The translations under genes were made by a program, and so were the position numbers. The notes beneath the pieces are model-generated. The model was not told the DNA's origin, ran no database searches, and saw nothing but the letters and a program-made list of their open reading frames with translations. A stretch of DNA of 64,000 nt from Welwitschia mirabilis (lineage: Eukaryota; Gnetophyta; Gnetopsida; Welwitschiales): NCBI GenBank assembly GCA_051453625.1, contig JBOZIK010000001.1, positions 281,993,392 through 282,057,391 of the forward strand, given 5' to 3'. This document shows, piece by piece, positions 22,671 through 34,079 of the stretch. Each line of letters opens with the position of its first letter. Positions within the stretch are counted from its first letter, which is position 1.

Positions 22671-22813
22671 CAAATCAATGAACTAAGCTTAAGTACTAAT
22701 TATTAGAAGAGTAACTCCTTATTTAGTGATTTTTTATAGCTTAGCTTAATTACAAAGAACAAAAAGCTATACATACACATATACATACATGTATATAAAA
22801 GATTGCTATGTTG

Positions 22814-22846
22814 TTGTGTGTGTGTGTGTGTATGTATGTGTGTGTG

Positions 22847-22877
<31 letters not shown>

Positions 22878-22883
22878 GTGTAC

Positions 22884-22916
<33 letters not shown>

Positions 22917-22917
22917 A
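22814..22917. repeat. Compound microsatellite (TG, TATG, TA, TATACA)
   Basis: The tract runs TG units, TATG units, TG again, TA units, GTAT units and then TATACA hexamers. A similar flank, AAAAGATTG(C/T)T, occurs at both ends (about 22797 and 22916). Both strands give open frames of 76 codons only because of this low-complexity sequence; they are not genes. Confidence 0.95.
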
Positions 22918-23574
22918 AAGATTGTTGTATCATTATTTATATATATATAATTTATGTGGCTGTTAAGACAAAGATTTTGTATGTTTTAAACCTTGAATTA
23001 TACTTATTTTATCATCTTAATATTCATATTTAATTAGATTTTACCTATCAAATTATGTCAAAGGATTAAATTTATAAAACATATATTTCATATTCTTTTA
23101 TAGGTTAGTTTGGAAATATTTAAAAAATTGGTTAAAAGTAAGAAGCCCATGCTAGACCATGCTAGAAAGCTTTATAACCACATTGAAATAATCTAATTTA
23201 TTTTATAGTGATTCATTAGAGCTGATTCATAATTATATGATAAATAATCCAAGAATATATTTTTATCAACATAAATATTTGTAATATGGCCCTAATCACT
23301 TATTCATCTATCTTTAGTATAAGATTAATTTATCATACTTACCATTAGATGATGATATGCGTATAAGTTATGGCTAAGTATAATGATGTCTTCCTTATAG
23401 TAAGGATATTATTAAATTATATTTATTTTATTAGCATATTTAGTATTTATACTTGAAATATGTCATGGTTGCTTAAGCCCTTTCATCTAGAGGGCTAGTT
23501 CATTGATATTTAAAGCTAATGATTCACTCATCTTGCACCTTTAAGACATTGTTAAAATAATTGATAATATTCAT
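22918..23574. other. Unassigned degraded sequence
   Basis: The stretch lies between the microsatellite and E5. A small direct repeat (CCATGCTAGA twice at about 23148-23168) is present. No coding motif or RNA gene was recognised. Confidence 0.5.
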
Positions 23575-24450
23575 TATTTGAGACTCAAAATTATAATAAA
23601 ACTAAATGAAAAACTAGTTATCATTATTTCTATAGAGACAAATAAATAGCTAAGAAATAATAAAATACACAAATAGTTATGCAAAGAATTATGACAAACT
23701 ACTAATAGATTAAAGCAAAAGTACAAATTAAAAACTAATAACAGAGATTTAAAGAAGTGACAGCTAGAAATGGACATAACAATCAATAATAACATAAATG
23801 TTTCAATAAACAAAGCATTTCATTTAAAGATATAATGAAAATTATACCTTAAAATCCTAATTTTTCTCAGTTTGCCTTGGCTTAAATCATGGTAACATAA
23901 TTTCATTCATCACATTAGTGATCGTGAAATCCCTTTATTACTTTTTTTTCTTCTTAGCATGTTCATAAACATGGTAAGTAGGATTTTACTTTCAACAATC
24001 ATCAAACAAAATTGAACTATGAAATAAAAATGTAAATGAGAAGAATTCACTTAAAAATGTGAATAACTTAGCAACACCCTTGCTTCATGTCAAGTATTAA
24101 AGGTATCAAATGAATCATATATAGAATTAAGAAATATAAGCTACTATTCTATTTAGAGAAAAAAACTACAGTACATTAATAAAGAATGATTTATCTCAAA
24201 GAAACATATTCTAGCCTTAAGAATAGCTCATTTCTAAGTGAGGGAAACTAAAAAGACATGCACTTTTTTACTCCAAGGATAAAATTATCTCATCCTCTAT
24301 GATTGGATGTGTGCAATGAAGGACTTAGACCTTTTTATAGAGGGATTTAGGATTAGAGTAGTTAAAGTTCTTTGGCCTACAGTTGTAGATGATATTGATA
24401 AGATTCCATATTAGAGTGATTAAGATTCCTCATCCTATAGCATTAGGTGG

Positions 24451-24528
24451 AATCTTTGTCATGTCATATTTGGTAGAAGCTTCATCATGTGGCATTAGAT
24501 GAAAGCTTCATCATGGAGCATTACATAG
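24451..24528. repeat. 26-bp tandem repeat, three units, in E5 LTR
   Basis: Units start at 24451, 24477 and 24503 with an exact 26-bp period. The second and third share AAGCTTCATCATG; the first is more worn. In element orientation it sits in U3, upstream of where transcription should start. Confidence 0.75.
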
Positions 24529-24594
24529 ATAATCATCACAATAGTTTCAACATATGACCTTAAGTCTAAATACTTCCAACCTTTGATATTGCTA

Positions 24595-24715
24595 TGTGTA
24601 TTGAATTCTACTATCACATGCCATTGTCACATGTCATTATCACTTCATTGCCATGTCACTACTATGTATCTACCATGTGACTACCATGTATCACTTTCAC
24701 CTATTTCTAATTTTG
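24595..24715. repeat. CATG-TCAC motif cluster in E5 LTR
   Basis: Short motifs of the form CATGTCACTAC or CCATGTA recur about eight times in 120 bp. It is a degenerate short tandem array next to the 3' edge region of U3. Confidence 0.65.
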
Positions 24716-24932
24716 TCATTGTCTCATGCTTAGTTAAATTACCTTTTAGACATATATTCTAAAACATGGCTAAAAGTCTAAAAACATTAAAAATAAAAAC
24801 ATAAATTTACATATGGCATGAAAAATAATGAAAGACATTATTTTATAATAAAATTATTAATTTAATATCTTTACTTATGCTAAATTTACTTGATACACTT
24901 AGTATAAATATTAATTTTTACATGTTATCACA

Positions 24933-26379
24933 TCCCTTAACTAAACTTTTGTTGGTTCCTTAGCAAAATTCATGATAAAAATTAACTAAGATGGAAACAT
25001 TTCTAAGGAAAAAATTTAAGTATAAGAATAATAAACTTGAAAAATTAGGTTAATTTATGAAAAAAAATGAGGTGTTAAAATTAAAAATATCTTGAAAAAT
25101 GTAAATGCCATAGCCTCCAACCAAAGTTAAACTTTTTCTTCAAAGTTTGAAAAGCTAGAAAAATGAATATAGATTCTAAGAAGAAATTAATGTGATGATT
25201 TAGAAGAAAGAGGCTTTATACATATCATTTTATTATAACTAGAAAAATGGAAAAGGTAAACCACTACAAAGTGAACTATGATGTATGATAATAGAAATGA
25301 AAACTCAATCAAATAATCTGAAAATTAAAGAGATAAAAATTTCATAAGCTAATGGCATATTTATTGAAATTTTTATAGTTTTTAACTTTATTTAGTGAAT
25401 CAAATCTCTATTAAAGTAAATTATCAACTAAGCAAACAATTGAAAATTTAAGAATTAGTAGCAAAATATTAAGTACAATTATTAAAGAAAGGATATTTAA
25501 TTCCCACCATTTGTTTTCAATTTTTACCTTTTCATAGTTATGCTATTGTTATTTCAAACATTTTGATCTTACTGAGAATATAGTATTATGAAACTTCTTC
25601 CAACAGTATTAATCATCTTATTTCTAAATAATTTAATTTTGCATTACTAGTAAGCATCTGTAGCCCTGATGCACTTGAACATGCCATAAAATAGATCATT
25701 AGAGCTACATTAAAAATGAGTGTTCATAGCCTCAATGTAGTTAATTAAATATAATAAAATGATTAAGGATAAAAATGTGCTTTTCAAAAAGAGATTTTTT
25801 TTTATATTATTATTCTTTTCTCATATACATTTTTCTAATGCACATAGGAGGGGTCATTGGCTCATTAGTCTAATTAAGAAATATCTTATCCTCATAAATG
25901 CTTAAAAGGAAAAGATACAACATCAAAATAGATTTTAAATTTTCATTCTTTTACTTTTCAAATTAGAGACCTCAAGTGAAAGATAATTTTAATAACATAA
26001 CTCAAAATAAGCATAACTTTATTTCACAAAATATAAGTGTACATAATCTCAACCAAAACTTATCATGACATGAATATCACTTATTTTGGATTAACTATTA
26101 AAGGTTATTAATTAGATCATTAAGTCTTAAAACCTTATTAGTGTATGAAAGGCAAGGATTATAAATTAGCCTTATGAAATAAAGTCACTGTGAGAGGGAT
26201 GGATGGTGAGGTTTAAGATGGTAATGGCGTCTTGTATGAAATGAATGGAATTTTGGATTTACTAAGTGGAATGACTTAAGGTAATAGCTATGGTAGTGCT
26301 TGGGTAATCCTAAGAGAGAGGTTCTATTAGAAGATATTATTTTTTTTTTTTTTTTTGTGTGTAAGGACCTACCCTTCAT
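24933..26379 (-). other. E5 3' untranslated region
   Basis: It begins with a block (24947-24968) that matches the LTR-adjacent block of E1, E2 and E3. At about 25660-25690 a segment with CTGATGCACTTG matches E3 near 56575. No coding motif is seen. A T run of 17 lies at about 26340-26356. Confidence 0.55.
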
Positions 26380-27420
26380 ATGTCTAATCTAAAAGAAAAA
26401 CATATTCTAAAGCTATCTAATGAATCTACAAATTTTGAACTAGAGGATTTTCCAAGATGATGCATGGGTAAATGCTTAGGATAACGATGAATTAGAAGAG
26501 AATATGTAAAAATATTTACACATGAGTCCATAAAATTATAAAGAACAATATTAAAAGTAGTAAAGTTTATGTATTCAAAGTCATAAATGGTTTATTATTT
26601 GGTGTTTTTATGCTTCTTCAATAATTATTGTATGACCTCATTTTAAGAAGACAAAGATGAAGTGGAAACCATTGATGAAGGTGAACATTTATTAAAAATA
26701 AAATTAGCAGATGTTTCTAATGTCAAGGAAGGTTTGTATTCTTCATTGAGGCTTAGGTATTACTCAAAATATAGAGATGAAGATGAAATTTTTAACTCAT
26801 GAAATTATGAAGAAGAAAATATGGGTTATTCAAAAGATGGATCAAGAATCGGTTTAATGTTCACTTCCTTACAGGAATTACTTAATAACTCATACTCTAA
26901 TGTTTAACTCTCCTTAAATTATTGACTTATCTTAAGTAATGATTCATCATTTAATATGTGCTCATACTCTAATATATTCTTATCTTATAGGTCCTTATTG
27001 ATTTCCTTTCCATTCTTAAAGGATATAACTTGAGTTTTATCTGATTAATGGCCATCAATATTTTCAAGACTCCTAGGATTAGATTTAAGTGATGTAAAAG
27101 GTTTTTCCTCTATGATTGGGTTTTTCTCAAGTTATTTGTCAAGTTTACTATGGATTAAAAAAGAATAAATATAAGTCAAGGTTTGCTAAATTTATTGGAG
27201 AATTTGGGCTTTGGATTTCATAAATCTATTAAGGGTATCTTATAAGGAAGATGAAGAGAATTGTTGAGCTTTGGAAGATGAAGGATGTTCATCAGAAAAT
27301 TAAGAATAAGAATAAGAAGGTAAAGTTTCTTGGGAAGATGATGAGGAATAAATGGTATAAAGAGTGGTTAAAAATAGAGAATCACACTATTTTTATTAAA
27401 AGCAAGGGCTTCTAAGCCTA
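26380..27420 (-). other. Degenerate Ser-rich/acidic region (E5)
   Basis: The minus strand reads serine-rich stretches, for example S-S-S-K-A-Q-Q-F-S-S-S-S near 27260, with many stops. The plus strand is correspondingly Glu/Asp-rich, so either strand could be the former coding one; element orientation favours minus. It is similar in composition and place to the E1 central region. No family is recognised. Confidence 0.35.
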
Positions 27421-28299
27421 TTATTATAAAGAGTTTGATTCAAGTATGAAGGAGGTTGAAAAAAACATAAAGGGGTATCTAAACATTTAGGTTAAAGGTA
27501 ATCCCTTCTAGCTTTATTATGTCAAAGATAATCTCCTATAGTTCATCTAGTTTCAGAAGGATTTTCAGGTTTAAAATGCTTTGGATGATCATTGAGGCAA
27601 GATAAAGAGATAAATCCAATTTTGGAATTGATATTAAAGTTTGTGCTATATTTGAAATGGATTTAATATATGGATATACATTTAGAAATAAAATTTATAA
27701 ATGTATAAGATCTAGTTAGGTTGACAAAAAACAAAATGGTAGTGTAGAAGGAAAGTAAAAGTCTTAAAACAAACCTACAAGAAACTTAAAATAAAAAAAC
27801 TTCAACATATAAATTAAAATCTAATCTATCATAATAATACTAAAACTTATTTTCTTCTTTTCCTTTTCTTTTCTTAATGCATGAAAGAAAAGAAAAACAA
27901 AAGATTACTCTTATATGTTTTCTCAATTGTGGTTAATTCTTGGATTGATGCTTTGTCTATCATTAAAAGAGATTACCAAGAAGAACATGAAAACCTGATG
28001 AATTACAAAAATCAATGCAATACCATTTTTCTTGATTAGAGTTAGAAAAATAAATAAAAACTAAAAAGAGATGGACTAGTTTAAATAATACTTAAAATAA
28101 ACTCCCCATGCCCCCATCCCCTGCTCGCCCCCCTAAACAAGTACAAAAAATCAATGTAAAGAAAAGAAAAATAAACTAGTTTGGGTAATACTAGAAGGAA
28201 CTAGTTCCAACCACTAGAAATAAAAGAAATTGCAACTACCTAATATTCAAGAAAATGAAAACTTCTTACATGTTTTCTCATAAAACTACCATGTCATCA
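27421..28299 (-). other. E5 leader region
   Basis: This is the presumed 5' UTR between the worn frame and the PBS. It is A-rich with one striking C-rich island at 28104-28133. No coding motif is seen. Confidence 0.5.
28104..28133 (-). promoter_or_regulatory. G-quadruplex-capable tract in E5 leader
   Basis: The plus strand has four C runs (4, 5, 4 and 6) spaced by ATG, AT and TGCTCG. The minus strand, which is the element's sense strand, therefore carries four G runs with loops of 6, 2 and 3 bases. The tract meets the usual quadruplex pattern. Long C runs are very rare in this window. Confidence 0.8.
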
Positions 28300-28317
28300 T
28301 CCTAGATAATGACATCA
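28300..28317 (-). promoter_or_regulatory. E5 primer binding site (complement), tRNA-Asp type
   Basis: The plus strand reads TCCTAGATAATGACATCA, agreeing with TCCCCGGCAACGGCGCCA at 10 of 18 positions, with seven of eight differences transitions. It ends six bases before the LTR start TGTTCGAG. Confidence 0.6.
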
Positions 28318-28323
28318 AAAATA

Positions 28324-28839
28324 TGTTCGAGACTTAAACTTATAATAAAACTAAGTGAGAACTGGCTATCATTATTTTCATAGGGATAATGAACATACTC
28401 AAANNNNNNNNNNNNNNNNNNNNNNNNNNNNNNNNNNNNNNNNNNNNNNNNNNNNNNNNNNNNNNNNNNNNNNNNNNNNNNNNNNNNNNNNNNNNNNNNN
28501 NNNNNNNNNNNNNNNNNNNNNNNNNNNNNNNNNNNNNNNNNNNNNNNNNNNNNNAACAAATAAAAACATTTTATTCCAAGATATAATGTAACTTTCACAT
28601 TAAATCCTAGTTTTACCAAGTTTATTATGGATTAAATCATGCTGATATAATCTCATTCATCACATCAGTATTAGTGAAATCCCTTTATTACCTTTAATCC
28701 TTCACGGCTTGCTCATAAGAATGATAATTACAATTTGACTCTGAAGAATCAATGAATAAAATAAAACTATGAAATAAAAATGTAAGACAAGGATTCACTT
28801 AAAAACATACATAACTTAGTAATATTATAGCTTCATATA
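28324..28839 (-). repeat. E5 5' LTR, partial
   Basis: It starts TGTTCGAGACTT and aligns with 23575 onward. Ns fill 28404-28554. At 28840 a 100-N gap begins, and sequence beyond it belongs to E6, so roughly 840 bp of this LTR are missing from the assembly. Confidence 0.75.
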
Positions 28840-28939
28840 NNNNNNNNNNNNNNNNNNNNNNNNNNNNNNNNNNNNNNNNNNNNNNNNNNNNNNNNNNNNN
28901 NNNNNNNNNNNNNNNNNNNNNNNNNNNNNNNNNNNNNNN
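28840..28939. other. 100-N scaffold gap between E5 and E6
   Basis: Exactly 100 Ns, the common placeholder for a gap of unknown size. Both flanking LTRs stop here, so real sequence is missing. Confidence 0.95.
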
Positions 28940-31250
28940 ATTTATATATAGATATATATATATATATATATAGTGTCAACTAAGATAAGGCAGAGAGTTG
29001 AGGAACCTTCTATGTGTTTGATGGATATTTTAACTAATTGACTAGGGGTTTTATTATGATTTTGGATACTCACATTGCATTGTGTTGTAATATTATTTAA
29101 ATGCATCTTACATCATATTTGCATTAGAGTCTTATTAGGATGAACAAGTGTGATCCTCAAGAATCTATTTAGGCTAGGCACTCCTTCTTAGAAAATCCTA
29201 AGGCTCACAGTATTGATGCATTATTTATTATAGTAAATTAAGTTTAAATTAATTATAATTATAATTTATTTATTTATAATAAAAATTCATATTTAATCTA
29301 TTTAATTTTATTTCTGTTAAGTAGTATGAGTTNNNNNNNNNNCTACCCTTTTTTTAAGTTAAGCAAATTAAGAAAGTCATATCTCATTTACTACTAAGTA
29401 AAACTTTATAAACTTTTTTATGTAGATCTATAATTATGTTATAAAATTAAATGTTTTAAAATAATATTTTTTTCTAAGATTAGAATAAATTTTAAGATTT
29501 ATTTTATAAAATATCTCAAAGTTTATAAGCAAAAAATAGCAAGCAAAACGTTTTACTGTTTAGAATTTATAGAGAGTTCTTGATAAAAATGGAGTAGTCT
29601 AAATTGTAGATAATTGAATAATTATTCCAAAAAGTGTTTACTAACTAATAAACTCCAAGTATATTAAATGTTATAGCCATTTTAGTAAAGGGCATTAATC
29701 TAGTAATTATAAAACTTAAGTAGATTTTATAGTTCAAAGTTTGAACTTATAAAATATATATAGGCTATATAAAATTTATTAAAATTAGTTTTTAGGGATA
29801 GTATAATGAGTATAATTTAAGGTAATTAAGTCTATTTTGTTTTTACATTTTTCATAATTAATTATAAATATTTAGTTTTAATGTCTTTTAAAAGCTAAGA
29901 AAATTTCTATTTAATTTTAATAATTATAGAAAATTATCTAATGCAAGTACCAAATTCTTTTAAATATTATATATGATTTTAAGTTAATTTTTGTTTATTT
30001 TTCTATTCTTTTTATACATTATTTATTGAAAGTTAGGCTCTTATTCTTTCCTTGCATGCATAAATATTAGGGATGTCTACTTGATGGTTCTAGAGATGTG
30101 TTGCCTAATTAATTAGATCTATTAATACATTTTTCTAATAAAATATGCATATATTTTACCTAACATTATTTTTATATAGGTACTTAGCATAATAATGGGG
30201 TATTATAAGTTAACTGGTTTCATAAATGGAGCATGTTTTTGCAATAGAACTTTAATGTGTTAATGTGTCTTACTTGAAAGAATTATTATAATATAGAAAA
30301 ATGAAGAGATGTTTTATTTTATTTATTTTCCTTATTAAAATGTATGATTTTCCTTTATCTAAAACCAAAAATATGCTTATACATTCTATTTTTCTTTTAT
30401 ATGTCTATTTTCTTAAAATAAACCTAATGACTATTAGAATTATTTTTATCAGGTAAGGTAAATAACCCACTAAATATCCATATATTGTATGCTTGCATTT
30501 ATATAGTGTATTCATTTAACTAAATCAAGATAATATTAATAATTATTCATCCCCATACTTGAATTTCATCACCAAGATGGGTTGCATTGTACTTTTATTT
30601 CCAAAGCCTTTTAGAAGTGGATTTGATCAGTACTATCCTACTTTACCCATGCATGGAATTACTCTGACTTAATATCTCAAACCCTTGTAATCAAAGGATC
30701 ATGTTGTACCATATTGTAATTCTTCAAGGAATAAGGGGTCACTTGTAAGCATGCATTCACCTTACATACCACTTGTTCCCTCTATTGAGGGTATATTGAT
30801 GTGAAATCTAAGCCTATGGAGTTGAGCCCAGCCATGTTTGTATAGTCTAGAACCTAAAGTAAATCCAAATCTTGTCTAAAGGGTGGTGAAATATCAAGTT
30901 GGAATGCCATTAATAGGAGATGCAACCTTCTATTATATTGGTTAGGCATTATCTTGAAACTTATCCATTGTATATGGTAAAATAAGTTAACATCGCATCA
31001 ACTTTATACAATATATTTAATGTGGTAAAAACAAAGTTAAAAATAAGACACAATTTTTACATCGTTATTGTGTAAAAACAAAAAGGGTTTATTTTTAAGT
31101 AATAATTATGTTATCTAATTGTTTTAAATATTATAATCTATTAATAGAATCTAAATATGATTTAATCCTATGTTCCCTTGTGTACGTTAGTTAATAATTC
31201 TTAAATAAAAAATTATGGTTAATTAGGGTAAATAAAGTTAGGGCATTATG
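28940..31250 (+). repeat. E6 5' LTR, 3' two-thirds only
   Basis: It aligns with about 38421-40718 from about 28971 on. It begins with a TA microsatellite (28940-28970) at the gap edge and has 10 Ns at 29333-29342. The first 1.48 kb expected from the 3' LTR is missing. It ends GGGCATTATG where the other LTR ends GGATGTCACA, so the family end was probably close to GGGCGTTACA. Confidence 0.85.
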
Positions 31251-31253
31251 TAA

Positions 31254-31265
31254 TGATATCAGACC
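31254..31265 (+). promoter_or_regulatory. E6 primer binding site, initiator tRNA-Met type
   Basis: TGATATCAGACC agrees with TGGTATCAGAGC at 10 of 12 positions, three bases after the LTR end. This is the usual primer for Tekay-type and most plant copia elements. Confidence 0.75.
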
Positions 31266-32074
31266 TTAGGTTAAATTAAATCATTTTTATGTTAATTAAC
31301 TAGAAATAAATTTAATTTCTTTCATTCTAAAGTTAATTGCTAATTAAATAGGGAAAAATAATTATATTCATCATAATCCTTATCCTTAAAATAATTATAG
31401 AATTAATTATTTCATAAGCATTCCAAGCCATAAATAACTATAGAATAAATTATATTTATAATTACCTTAATTAATCAATAATCATAAAGTAAACTATATC
31501 TATCATAATCCTATCTTGTGAATGATCATATTTAACTTAATCCCCATTTCCTAAGCAAACATGTAAATAATTATATTTATAACAACTGTAAACCTTAAAT
31601 AATCATGAATTTAATTATATCTATGACAGTCCTAATCTTAGATAATCATGAGTTTAATAATGGCCCTAGCCCATAAATAATTAACTAAATACGCTCATGA
31701 TTACCGTAATAGTCATGTAATAATTATGTTCATGATAATCTTGATTACTAAATAATTATATTGATAAAAATCATAATGATCAATTAATCATAAAGTTGAT
31801 TATACCCATGATAATCGTAACCTCAGAATAATCATTAAGTTAATTACATTCATGATAATTCTAATTCTTAAGTAATCTTAAATAAATAATGGGATCTTAA
31901 TTATGTTCTTAATAACCTAATTATCTTTTGTATAGGGATAATGATCTTTACGTATGAAAGCCATAATCTCATATAATATCTGATAGAGTTCAAGTACTTG
32001 AAGAAAAAAAGCATAAATGAATATATCATAAGTATCTATATAACTTTAATATATATATACATATATATATACAC

Positions 32075-32105
<31 letters not shown>

Positions 32106-32368
32106 CCTTTCTCTAATTTGTCTTAACTACATAATGTTATATATAATTTTCACCCTACTTTCTAATTCTAATCCCTATAAAGAACTTATGGGTCTAATAG
32201 AATAAACCTTTTTATGTGTGAGAAAAAGGAATAAACTTGATCATTTAATTTAAATTAATTATATAATGGTTATAAAACAATCTTTATTAAGAACATATGA
32301 ACTTCAACCTTTAATATAATATTTATCCTATTATTAACCAAATTGATAATAATTTTTACTCCTTCTAG
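31266..32368 (+). other. E6 leader with TA microsatellite
   Basis: This is the untranslated leader between PBS and gag, AT-rich, with repeated AATAATCATRA-like phrases. A TA/CATA microsatellite lies at about 32050-32099. No coding motif is seen. Confidence 0.65.
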
Positions 32369-33480
32369 ATACCTCATCATCGTCAACCAAGTCTCAGGGC
32401 TAATTCAATTACATCAACTAGTTAACATCAAGATAACTCAAGAGCTAATCAATAACATATAGATGGAACTCAACCTCCTATTACTCTTAATCTAAAGGCA
32501 TTAATGAGTGCATTCATGCAATTTCTATCACAAATAGTAAATTAAGATTAAACCTCAAAAATAAATAATGGTACTAATCAACCTAACAAGGATGTGGATA
32601 TGAAGAAGTTAATTCAAACATTTATTAAGTTAAATCTACCAAAGTTTATAGAAGGTTTAGATACATCAAAAGTAGAAGCATGGCTAAGTGATGTCAAAAA
32701 GGTTATAGTCATCTTAGAATGTAATGAATATGAAAAGGCTTCCTTAGCTATCTATATATTATAAGGAAAACCTAACTTATGGTGGAAAATAGAGATGGAA
32801 AAGTTAGGTAAGGTGAAACTTTCATGGGGAGAGTTTGAACACATATTTAAAGAGAAGTATATCAGCAAGTTCTACATTCATCAGAAATTTACTGATATTT
32901 ACAATCTGAGGTAAGCACATAATGCGACCATATCTTCTCATAAATGTAAATTTATAGAACTATTAAAATGTATATCACATATGCATCTTGATGAAGAGGT
33001 TAAAGCAAATCTTTTAATTGATAGTCTACTTCCTTTAGTTGCTGCTAAAGTATCTATGTTTCAACCTAGAACTTTACTAACTCTATAGAGAAAGAAAAAA
33101 TAGTAGAGTAAAATTGACAAAGATAACAAGAAAATAAGAAACAAATTCCTCCTAAGGGTTTTGGATTTAAGGAAAATCAATTACATGTATCTTATCATAA
33201 TAGTACTTGGAATGTCAATAGAGGTAATGTTTCTAATAATAACAATGGAAATGGAAATTTCAACCAAAACGAGCATCCACCATTCAAGAGGAATCGGAAT
33301 GTTCCTAGTTAAAGTCATATAAGCTATCAACCATAAAGAATCAATTTTAAGCAAAATATAAGCTAAAGTCATTACTAAGGTTAGTCTAATAATGGCTTTC
33401 AATTCTTCAATTATAAAGAAAACCATAGGGTTAAAGAATGTTCATGACTTACTAAGAGCTAGTCTAGACAACAATCAGAA
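32369..33480 (+). pseudogene. Gag of E6
   Basis: The presumed start reads I-P-H-H-R-Q-P-S, which fits a family start M-P-P-R-R with ATG changed to ATA by G-to-A. The gag fold reads F-I-K-L-N-L-P-K-F, then A-W-L-S-D-V-K-K-V, then G-K-P-N-L-W-W-K, then W-G-E-F-E-H-I-F-K-E-K-Y. This fits the retrotransposon gag pattern F-x-x-L-x-P-P-x-F ... W-[LI] ... W-W ... W-x-x-F-x-x-x-F-x-x-K-Y. At about 33395-33450 the zinc knuckle is F-F-N-Y-K-E-N-H-R-V-K-E-C, that is C-x2-C-x4-H-x4-C with the first two Cys lost. Gag would form the particle and bind RNA. Confidence 0.85.
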
Positions 33481-33599
33481 AATCTTCAGGTATCACATAC
33501 TGTTTAGCAATCAATTAAATGACTTAAAACAATAATAGATAATTAAGGGATGCAATTTTAGAGAAAAATCATAGAAGATAAATCTTTACTTAGTAATAA

Positions 33600-33860
33600 A
33601 TAAATAATTATTTTATTTGATTATGTATCAACTCATTGTTTTATATCCCCTAGAGTTATTCTATGAGAAAAATTATGTTGTACTCTAATTGAGGAATGCA
33701 TAAAGCTTGAAAATGGATCTATGGCTAAAGTTAATCATCCGTTTCAAAATTGTACTTTATTTATAAGGGAGGGAGATTTTCAAATTCAACTAATTGTTAT
33801 CAATCTAGGAAAATCTAATGTTATTTTGAGCAGGAGTTAGTTGATATAGAATAAGGTAGT
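33600..33860 (+). pseudogene. Protease of E6
   Basis: The forward frame reads L-F-D-Y-V-S-T-H-C-F-I-S-P-R-V, matching V-L-F-D-S-G-A-S-[HT]-S-F-[IV]-S. The catalytic Asp survives but S-G-A-S has become Y-V-S-T. It then reads N-V-I-L-S-R-S, the family's D-V-I-L-G-M-D-W-L, and K-V-V-I-N-Y. One in-frame TGA or TAG stands in place of Trp. This is an aspartic protease that would process Gag-Pol. Confidence 0.82.
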
Positions 33861-34079
33861 TATAAATTATAAGAAGTATCAAGCAAAGATGAAAAATCAT
33901 GGATAAAGAATAATCTTTCAAGGTCAATATAAATTAGCTATGAATAACGTGATTAAAGCTACATATATAAAGAGGGAAATTAAGTAGGGATTATTAATTT
34001 ATATGCTTTGTCCAAAATTAGATAATATAAAGAAAGGAGAAACTTCAATATGAAGTATACCAATAATCCAAGATTATCT

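Larger units (their letters stand above)
23575..24932 (-). repeat. E5 3' LTR, 1358 bp
   Basis: It starts TATTTGAGACTC (the other LTR has TGTTCGAGACTT, so TG became TA) and ends TATCACA. It matches 28324-28839 over the assembled part, for example the block CATCACATTAGTGATCGTGAAATC against CATCACATCAGTATTAGTGAAATC. The U3 part holds a 26-bp triple repeat and a cluster of CATGTCACTAC-type motifs. Confidence 0.75.
23575..28839 (-). mobile_element. Athila-related LTR element E5, no pol, truncated at gap
   Basis: Direct repeats at 23575-24932 and 28324-28839 share sequence from their first base. An Asp-type PBS complement lies just before the right LTR, so the element is antisense. The internal region is only about 3.4 kb and shows no gag, protease, RT or integrase motif that I can read. 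The 5' LTR (right) is interrupted by 151 Ns and ends at a 100-N gap. The left flank is TTCAT (23570-23574); the matching right flank is not assembled. It looks like a non-autonomous relative of the Athila elements here. Confidence 0.75.

Noticed and set aside
22703-23033. Overlapping 76-codon open frames on both strands
   Set aside because: They are translations of the compound microsatellite (runs of Cys-Ile, His-Thr, Tyr-Ile). No start context or homology; low-complexity artefact.
26185-26379. 64-codon basic frame with Lys run
   Set aside because: The Lys run comes from a T homopolymer. No motif and no counterpart in related elements.
28302-28619. Open frames across 28404-28554
   Set aside because: About half of each is N. 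They lie inside an LTR and carry no motif.
33181-33426. 81-codon minus-strand frame
   Set aside because: Shadow of the E6 gag C-terminus; the forward strand carries the zinc-knuckle remnant.
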